A stretch of DNA of 64,000 nt from Clostridium liquoris (lineage in GTDB: Bacteria; Bacillota; Clostridia; Clostridiales; Clostridiaceae): contig NZ_PVXO01000052.1 of assembly GCF_002995785.1 (NCBI RefSeq), forward strand, positions 23,607 through 87,606, read 5' to 3'. Below the pieces are notes generated by a model that was not told the origin of the DNA, did no database searches, and was given only the letters and a program-made list of their open reading frames with translations. The stretch's first letter is position 1. The number at the start of each line of letters is the position of its first letter. Positions 59,002 to 64,000 of this stretch are shown here, piece by piece. The translations under genes and the position numbers were made by a program.

Positions 59002-60450
59002 TTATTTAGGTAATATAGCAAATCTAATTATAAACAATATTGCCAACACATACACTATTGGATGAACTTCTTTTCCTCTTCCAGTAACCAGTTTTACTAT
59101 TGGATAGAATATTAATCCTGATGCTATTCCATTAGCTATACTATAACTAAATGGCATAATTGCTATGGTAAAGAAAGCTGGTAATGCTTCTGTAAAATCA
59201 TCAAAATTTATTTTTGTTACTGCTCCCATCATTAAAACTCCTACTATTATAAGAGCCGGAGCTGTAGCTTCTGCTGGGACAATACCAACTAGTCCAGTAA
59301 AGAACATAGCTAGTAAAAACAATATCCCTGTTACCACGGAGGTTAATCCAGTTCTTCCTCCTTGTGAAATACCTGCAGTAGATTCCACATAAGTAGTAAC
59401 AGTACTTGTACCAAGTAATGCTCCTGAAGCAGTGGCAACTGCATCTGCCATAAGAGCTTTATTCATATTCTTCATTCTTCCATTTTCATCTAGCATGTTA
59501 GCTTTTTGAGCTGTACCAACAAGAGTTCCTATTGTGTCAAACATATCAACTAAACTAAAGGATATAACTACCATTAAAACATTTAATATGGCTCCTGCTA
59601 TTCCACTATTTCCAATATTCAATAAACCTTTTAAATCTAGTTTTAAAAAAGTAGGCGCAATAGAAGGTGGTGCACTTACAAGATTGTGTAAAGGAACTAA
59701 CTTTGTTATGCCCAGTGGAATACCTGCCAAAGTAGTTAAGAGAATTCCTATTAATATAGAGCCTTTAATATTTCTCGACATCAATATTGCTGTAATTGTA
59801 ATACCTATTAATGTCAATATAGTATGAGGATCCGTAAAGTTACCAAATCCAACCAAAGTAGCTGGATTTGCAACTATAATGCTTCCGCTTTTAAATCCAA
59901 TTAAAGCAATAAATAAACCTATTCCACCTGAAATTGCAAGTTTTAGGTTTTGAGGTATTGCATCCACTATTTTTTCTCTTAATGAAGTAAGAGTAATTAT
60001 TATAAACAATATTCCTGATATAAATACTGCTGCTAAAGCCTGCTGCCATGTATACCCTAATGTTAAACAAACACTAAATGTGAAAAATGCATTTAATCCC
60101 ATACCTGGTGCCTGAGCAAAAGGCACATTAGCATAGAATCCCATTATAAAAGTTCCTATAGCTGCTGAAATACATGTAGCTGCAAATACCGCAGCAACCA
60201 CACTATCATTTAATGCATTAATTCCCGCCTTTACTGCTGCATCTCCTAAAAGGCCCTGTTCATTCATACCTGCCTGCATCAATACCCCTGGGTTTACAAA
60301 TATTATATAAGCCATTGTAATAAAAGTTGTTATTCCTGCTATAATTTCTGTTTTAACTGTTGTATTGTTTTCTGATAGCTTAAAGAAAGAATTTAAAAAT
60401 GAAGCTTTCCCATTATTACCATTAACATTCTTTTGTTTCAACTGATCCAT
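59002..60450 (-). CDS. NCS2-family purine permease (AzgA/PbuG-like)
   Basis: 482 aa from ATG at 60450 with GGAGG upstream (the frame is open 23 codons earlier). Twelve or more spans. Signatures include TTFITMAYIIFVNPGVLMQA near the start, FAQAPGMGLNAFF (about 95), GIGLFIALIGFKSG, VDMFDTIGTLVGTAQK (about 318) and the late TVTTYVESTAGISQGGRTGL. These are hallmarks of the AzgA/PbuG branch, which import hypoxanthine, guanine or adenine with protons. The PurBox-like sites upstream fit a salvage transporter under purine control. It is the only gene in its unit. Confidence 0.92.
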   Translation of the reverse strand: MDQLKQKNVNGNNGKASFLNSFFKLSENNTTVKTEIIAGITTFITMAYIIFVNPGVLMQAGMNEQGLLGDAAVKAGINALNDSVVAAVFAATCISAAIGTFIMGFYANVPFAQAPGMGLNAFFTFSVCLTLGYTWQQALAAVFISGILFIIITLTSLREKIVDAIPQNLKLAISGGIGLFIALIGFKSGSIIVANPATLVGFGNFTDPHTILTLIGITITAILMSRNIKGSILIGILLTTLAGIPLGITKLVPLHNLVSAPPSIAPTFLKLDLKGLLNIGNSGIAGAILNVLMVVISFSLVDMFDTIGTLVGTAQKANMLDENGRMKNMNKALMADAVATASGALLGTSTVTTYVESTAGISQGGRTGLTSVVTGILFLLAMFFTGLVGIVPAEATAPALIIVGVLMMGAVTKINFDDFTEALPAFFTIAIMPFSYSIANGIASGLIFYPIVKLVTGRGKEVHPIVYVLAILFIIRFAILPK

Positions 60451-60561
60451 TATAATACCTCCATTAATGTTTATGCCATTACGAATATTAATATTATTAT
60501 TACAATATAATATTAACATTTTTAAAATAGCAAGTCAATACACTTTTTTATTTCATCCAAG

Positions 60562-60617
60562 AAACGTTCGTGTATAATGCACATCTTTGGATAGCTTATT
60601 ATATAATGTTCGTTTTT
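60562..60617 (-). promoter_or_regulatory. Two PurBox-like sites upstream of the purine permease
   Basis: On the minus strand, TATACACGAACGTTT (60562-60576) and AAAAACGAACATTAT (60603-60617), 41 bases apart, resemble the PurR box AWWWCCGAACWWT; the second has a single mismatch in the core. They share the core CGAAC with sites in the pur operon leader. The rest of the 348-base interval (60451-60798) has the AGCS terminator and the TATTAC tract and no gene. Confidence 0.5.
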
Positions 60618-60727
60618 TAAGTAATAGATAATAGATAATGAAAGAATTTTTTTACAAATTAAAAAATTCTAACCTTATTTATAATTTATACTTTATTATT
60701 TGAATCTTTGCTGCTCTGTACTCTAAA

Positions 60728-60762
60728 AAAAGATGAAATCAGCCCTGCTGATTTCATCTTTT
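60728..60762 (-). terminator. Terminator of the AGCS symporter gene
   Basis: AAAAGATGAAATCAG / CTGATTTCATCTTTT, a 15-bp perfect stem with a 5-nt loop, 37 bases after the stop; T-run on the minus strand. Confidence 0.9.
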
Positions 60763-60764
60763 CA

Positions 60765-60804
60765 CATTACTTATTACTTATTACTTCTTACCTATTACCT
60801 ACCT
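60765..60804. repeat. TTACTTATTACTTCTTACC simple tract
   Basis: Irregular repeats of TTACTTA and CCTATTA containing the stop codon of the symporter gene; like the tracts at 39040 and 56876. Confidence 0.5.
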
Positions 60805-62211
60805 AACCGCTGCCTTTTTTAATTCTTCTACTGGCTCATCTTCTACCCATTGATTATTTTTTATCTTAGTAAAATACATCTTAGTTTCACTTACTACTAT
60901 GCCGCTAAGCCCAACAAGAGCTATTAGATTTGGTATAGCCATAAGACCATTTACTATATCTGCAATTACCCATATTAAATCTAACTTTAATATAGAAAGT
61001 CCTCCTATTGCAACTATTCCAATAAATATATATCTATAAGGTTTTATGCCCTTAACTCCAAATAAATATTCCGTACATCTTTCTCCATAGTAGTTCCATC
61101 CAAGTATTGTAGTAAATGCAAAGAATAAAAGGCCCACAGTTATTATAAATTTACCTAATGATGCAATTGGCATTCCATTAGTAAAGGCTGCATTAGTCAT
61201 AGCAGCTCCTGCTAAATCTGATTTCCAAGTTCCTGTAAGAATTAAAGTTATTCCTGTCATGGTACATATAACTATAGTATCAATAAAAGTACCTGTCATA
61301 GATATAAGTCCTTGACGTACACAGGATTTAGTTTTTGCCGCTGCTGCTGCAATTGGAGCACTTCCAAGTCCAGATTCATTAGAGAATACCCCTCTAGCTA
61401 CACCATTTTGTATAGCCTGCCTAACCGTAGCACCTAAAAATCCACCTACAGCTGCTGTAGGCTTAAAGGCACTATTAATGACCAATGCTATTGCTGCTGG
61501 TACTAGTTTAATATTTACTGCCAATATTACCAATGAGGCAGCCATATAAAGTATAGCCATAAAAGGGACTATTTTTTCTGATACCTTGGCAATACTCTTT
61601 ATTCCTCCTAAAGTAACCATAGCCACTAAAATTGTAATTATTATTCCTGTAACTATAACAGGCACACCATAGGAATCCATTAATGAATCAGACATAGCGT
61701 TGATTTGGGCAAAGGTACCTATTCCAAAATAAGCTACACCTATTCCAAATACAGCAAAGATCTTTGCTAGCCATTTATTTCCCAATCCTCTTTCTATATA
61801 GTACATTGGTCCGCCGGACATTTGACCATTTTTATCTGTTACTCTATACTTTACCGCAAGTAAACCCTCTGCATATTTGGTAGCCATTCCAAAGAATGCC
61901 GCCACCCACATCCAAAATAAAGCTCCAGGTCCTCCTGCTTTAATTGCTGTAGCCACACCTACAATATTTCCTGTACCGATTGTTGCTGCAAGAGCAGTAC
62001 ACAAAGCTTGGAAACTAGTTACATCTCCTACTCCTTGGCTATCCTCATCTTCTTTTGAAAAAAGATATTTAAATGCTAATGGAAGTTTTCTTATTTGAAG
62101 AAATCCTAGACGTACAGTTAAATAAATTCCTGTACCCACAAGTAATATTAGTAGAGGTGCCCCCCATACTATTGAATCGATTTTGCTAAAGATTTGAATT
62201 AATTTTTCCAC
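60799..62211 (-). CDS. Na+/alanine-glycine symporter (AGCS family), glycine-riboswitch controlled
   Basis: 470 aa from GTG at 62211 with GGAGG upstream. AGCS signatures are GTGIYLTVRLGFLQIR near the start, GTGNIVGVATAIKAGGPGALFWMW (split here as ATIGTGNIVGVATAIKAGGP and GALFWMW, about 88-111), VFSNESGLGSAPIAAA (about 275) and WNYYGERCTEYLFG (about 373). The family takes up alanine or glycine with Na+. A tandem glycine riboswitch and a terminator-type hairpin precede it, so expression should answer to glycine. The likely substrate is therefore glycine (or alanine). Confidence 0.95.
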   Translation of the reverse strand: MEKLIQIFSKIDSIVWGAPLLILLVGTGIYLTVRLGFLQIRKLPLAFKYLFSKEDEDSQGVGDVTSFQALCTALAATIGTGNIVGVATAIKAGGPGALFWMWVAAFFGMATKYAEGLLAVKYRVTDKNGQMSGGPMYYIERGLGNKWLAKIFAVFGIGVAYFGIGTFAQINAMSDSLMDSYGVPVIVTGIIITILVAMVTLGGIKSIAKVSEKIVPFMAILYMAASLVILAVNIKLVPAAIALVINSAFKPTAAVGGFLGATVRQAIQNGVARGVFSNESGLGSAPIAAAAAKTKSCVRQGLISMTGTFIDTIVICTMTGITLILTGTWKSDLAGAAMTNAAFTNGMPIASLGKFIITVGLLFFAFTTILGWNYYGERCTEYLFGVKGIKPYRYIFIGIVAIGGLSILKLDLIWVIADIVNGLMAIPNLIALVGLSGIVVSETKMYFTKIKNNQWVEDEPVEELKKAAVR

Positions 62212-62273
62212 TTTCCCATCCTCCTATTATTTTAGTTTGGACAGAGGATGAATAGATACAACGCAAATAAAAT

Positions 62274-62304
62274 AGAGGTCTTCTCAAAAAAATGATAGAC
62301 CTCT
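62274..62304 (-). terminator. Expression-platform terminator of the glycine riboswitch
   Basis: AGAGGTCT / AGACCTCT stem around a 15-nt loop; on the minus strand followed by ATTTTATTTG. It lies between the aptamers and the symporter start, so it may be the conditional terminator. Confidence 0.75.
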
Positions 62305-62320
62305 GGATTACAGTTCTATT

Positions 62321-62486
62321 CTCTGTCCTTTTACCTGAGAGTTTCATTGGGATATCCCAACTTGCTCCTTCGGTGCTCATTTAAGAGTCTCTCCAGAGTT
62401 TCGTCCAATAACAGTCCTCCCCATAAATAATGGTACCTGAAAGATTAACATCTTCGGTGGGCTTTCGCCTCTCTCCTGTTACCTTC
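62321..62486 (-). promoter_or_regulatory. Tandem glycine riboswitch
   Basis: On the minus strand two glycine aptamers lie in tandem. The first has AGGAGAGAGGCGAAAGCCCA, then CCGAAGATGTTAATC and TTTCAGGTACC, ending near GGACTGT. The second has CTGGAGAGACTCTTAAATGA, GCACCGAAGGAGCAAG and AACTCTCAGGTAAAAGGACA. The ACCGAAG and TCAGG blocks in each are characteristic gcvT-motif elements. They precede the AGCS symporter gene. Glycine riboswitches commonly turn genes on, but the expression platform must be tested to know the direction here. Confidence 0.93.
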
Positions 62487-62566
62487 ATCCGAACTTCCTT
62501 ATCAAATTATTTATAATTTTAGCACTTATATATTAAAAATGCAATAGGCTTTTTTGCTTACATTCA

Positions 62567-63118
62567 TTATTTCCTATGAATATAGTTATTTAATCCTTTA
62601 GCCAATGGAAGAGCTAATGCTATGCCCACTACCACCTCAATAATATTCCCTGGTACCTCTGCTAAAGCTATTGTTAAACTTTCGCTTAAGCTTGCAGTCT
62701 GTACATAAACAAATCTTGTAATTATGACATTAGCTATATAATAAGCTCCAACCATCCATACTCCAGCACAAACAAAAGCCAATATATTGTTTTTTAAGTT
62801 ATTTCCATAATAATTATCTCTATAAGCTATTCTTGCAGCAATATAGGCCATAGCACCTTTTATTACTAATGTAAATGGTGCCCACACTGCATAACCTCCA
62901 AGTATATCTGCCAAAGACATACCTAATGCTGCCGCTATGGTACCATTTCTTTTTCCAAGAATTATAGCTGCTAAAAATACCATACTATCTCCTAAGTGAG
63001 TGTATCCTATAAAAGTAGGTATTCTTATAGTCATAGTAACAGCACAAGTAGCTGCCATCATTAGTGCAATATACACCATATCTGATGTTGTTATTTTACT
63101 CCCCAGTTTATTTTCCAT
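62567..63118 (-). CDS. ECF transporter S component (vitamin or cofactor uptake)
   Basis: 183 aa with five to six hydrophobic spans. ECF S-component features are the N-terminal IALMMAATCAVTMTIRIPTF, then HLGDSMVFLAAIILGKRNGT (about 41-60) and LADILGGYAVWAPFTLVIKG. It binds a vitamin or metal precursor and uses the shared EcfA-EcfT energising module, which is not encoded here. Some residues resemble the thiamine-precursor or pyridoxine type (HmpT/PdxU), but the substrate cannot be fixed. It is a single gene between the symporter and cstA. Confidence 0.85.
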   Translation of the reverse strand: MENKLGSKITTSDMVYIALMMAATCAVTMTIRIPTFIGYTHLGDSMVFLAAIILGKRNGTIAAALGMSLADILGGYAVWAPFTLVIKGAMAYIAARIAYRDNYYGNNLKNNILAFVCAGVWMVGAYYIANVIITRFVYVQTASLSESLTIALAEVPGNIIEVVVGIALALPLAKGLNNYIHRK

Positions 63119-63221
63119 AGCATTTATCCATCTCCTTATTGCAATTTTATCTTTATTGCTATTATAAACAACTATATAAATATTTCAAAATGTATGGGTA
63201 CAGTTTTATGGTAAATATATA

Positions 63222-63258
63222 AAGCAAAACACCCTACCAAAGATAGAATGTTTTGCTT
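63222..63258 (-). terminator. Terminator of the CstA gene
   Basis: AAGCAAAACA / TGTTTTGCTT stem with a 17-nt loop, 27 bases after the CstA stop, with T-rich flank on the minus strand. Confidence 0.8.
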
Positions 63259-63284
63259 ATATTATCTAGAAAGGCAATTGATTT

Positions 63285-64000
63285 TTAAGCTGTTTCAGAA
63301 ACTGAGTTTGCTTTATCAGTTCTCTTCTTCGCTGACATTAAGAATATTGCAAGTACTATTATTGATACTATGATTCCAACAGGATATCCTATTGCTGTTG
63401 ACATTTTAAATCCTTCTGGTGCAACTATAATATAAGTTACACTCACTGCTGTCATAAATACTGCTGGTATACTTGCAAGCCAATGATTCTTACCAATATG
63501 AACTAAATACATAGCCGATGTCCAAAGCACTACTGTAGCTAATGCCTGATTTGACCATCCAAAGTATCTCCATATAACGTTAAAATCTACTTGTGTTAAT
63601 ACGTAGCCAATAACAAATAAAGGTATACTAATCATTAATCTATTTTTGATTTTTTCCTGTTTAAAGTTAATTGAATCTGCTATGGTAAGTCTTGCACTTC
63701 TAAAAGCTGTATCTCCTGAAGTTATTGGGCAAGCTACAACACCAAGTATGGCAAGAGCTCCTCCTACTTTCCCAAGTAGTGAATTACAAATAGTATTTAC
63801 TGCCCATGCTGCATTATTATTATTAGCTACCATAGCTTCATTTAATTTTGCAACTCCATCTGTTCCATGAGGCCCTGCGAAGAAGCTCATAGCTGCTGCT
63901 GCCCAAATTAAAGCTACTATTCCTTCTGCTACCATAGCTCCATAAAATATTCTTCTACCTTGCTTTTCACTGGTTACACATCTTGCCATTAATGGTGACT
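63285..64000 (-). CDS. cstA: CstA carbon-starvation/peptide transporter, C-terminal part (5' end outside window)
   Basis: The frame is open to the right edge (SPLMARCVTSEKQG at the edge), so about 238 C-terminal residues are seen of a protein that is usually 450-700 aa. Visible hallmarks are VVACPITSGDTAFRSARLTI, RYFGWSNQALATVVLWTSAM and several membrane spans (IPLFVIGYVLTQ, FMTAVSVTYIIVAP). CstA-family proteins import peptides or pyruvate under carbon limitation. The N-terminal part and the promoter are outside the window. The short C-terminal tail (KKRTDKANSVSETA) is charged. Confidence 0.92.
   Translation of the reverse strand, partial: SPLMARCVTSEKQGRRIFYGAMVAEGIVALIWAAAAMSFFAGPHGTDGVAKLNEAMVANNNNAAWAVNTICNSLLGKVGGALAILGVVACPITSGDTAFRSARLTIADSINFKQEKIKNRLMISIPLFVIGYVLTQVDFNVIWRYFGWSNQALATVVLWTSAMYLVHIGKNHWLASIPAVFMTAVSVTYIIVAPEGFKMSTAIGYPVGIIVSIIVLAIFLMSAKKRTDKANSVSETA

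Overview
The window is low-GC, AT-rich Firmicute DNA and looks like a chromosomal segment of a strict anaerobe of the genus Clostridium (sensu lato). Supporting signs are purine-rich ribosome binding sites, frequent TTG and GTG starts, a clustered purECFMNHD operon, many ferredoxin-like proteins, a 2-hydroxyacyl-CoA dehydratase-type ATP-driven electron system, PepV-type dipeptidases and a tandem glycine riboswitch. No rRNA, tRNA, CRISPR array or transposase gene was found. Species cannot be fixed from the sequence alone.

Left accessory region (1-17 kb). The window opens inside a large CoA-dehydratase activase-type gene. A mosaic region follows. Two orphan type I restriction specificity genes (hsdS, 1.6-2.8 kb and 15.2-16.4 kb) share the same conserved segments, each with a neighbouring 342-codon gene that is intact in the first copy and decayed in the second. 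A 30-35 bp element recurs at or just past the stop codons of several minus-strand genes. Between the two hsdS copies lies a five-gene operon (4.96-9.2 kb) under a divergent Crp/Fnr regulator. It encodes a cysteine-poor dehydratase-family protein, a small histidine-bearing membrane protein, a NapH-like membrane polyferredoxin, a cysteine-rich dehydratase or double-cubane-type protein, and its ATP-dependent activator. After it come a GC-richer short-chain dehydrogenase, a stretch of gene debris, an excisionase-type HTH protein and a heterodimeric ABC exporter with one degenerate ATP site.

Centre (17-45 kb). This holds an RDD membrane protein, a lipoteichoic-acid-synthase-type enzyme, a TSUP permease, and a peptide-scavenging block (two PepV-like dipeptidases around a dipeptide epimerase, DUF3870 and a DUF819 permease). 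Next are an MBL hydrolase, a two-component system placed ahead of two exported beta-propeller proteins and a phosphodiester glycosidase, an F420-ligase-like protein, a second two-component system with a lipoprotein, a Cd/Zn-type P-ATPase with a long dyad upstream, a pepF remnant, an erythromycin-esterase-like lipoprotein, a divergent azoreductase/HxlR pair, and histidyl-tRNA synthetase.

Right part (45-64 kb). Two poorly characterised proteins precede the minus-strand purECFMNHD operon. Then come small conserved proteins and a second Crp/Fnr gene divergent from a ferredoxin gene, sharing its operator with the first Crp locus at 4.9 kb. The window closes with a diguanylate cyclase, a purine permease with PurBox-like sites, a glycine-riboswitch-controlled Na+/amino-acid symporter, an ECF S component and the C-terminal part of CstA.

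The most promising system is the 4.1-9.2 kb redox operon. It combines a low-potential ATP-driven reductase, a membrane electron entry module and a paralogue that has lost its cluster ligands, and it shares its regulatory logic with the ferredoxin locus at 57 kb.
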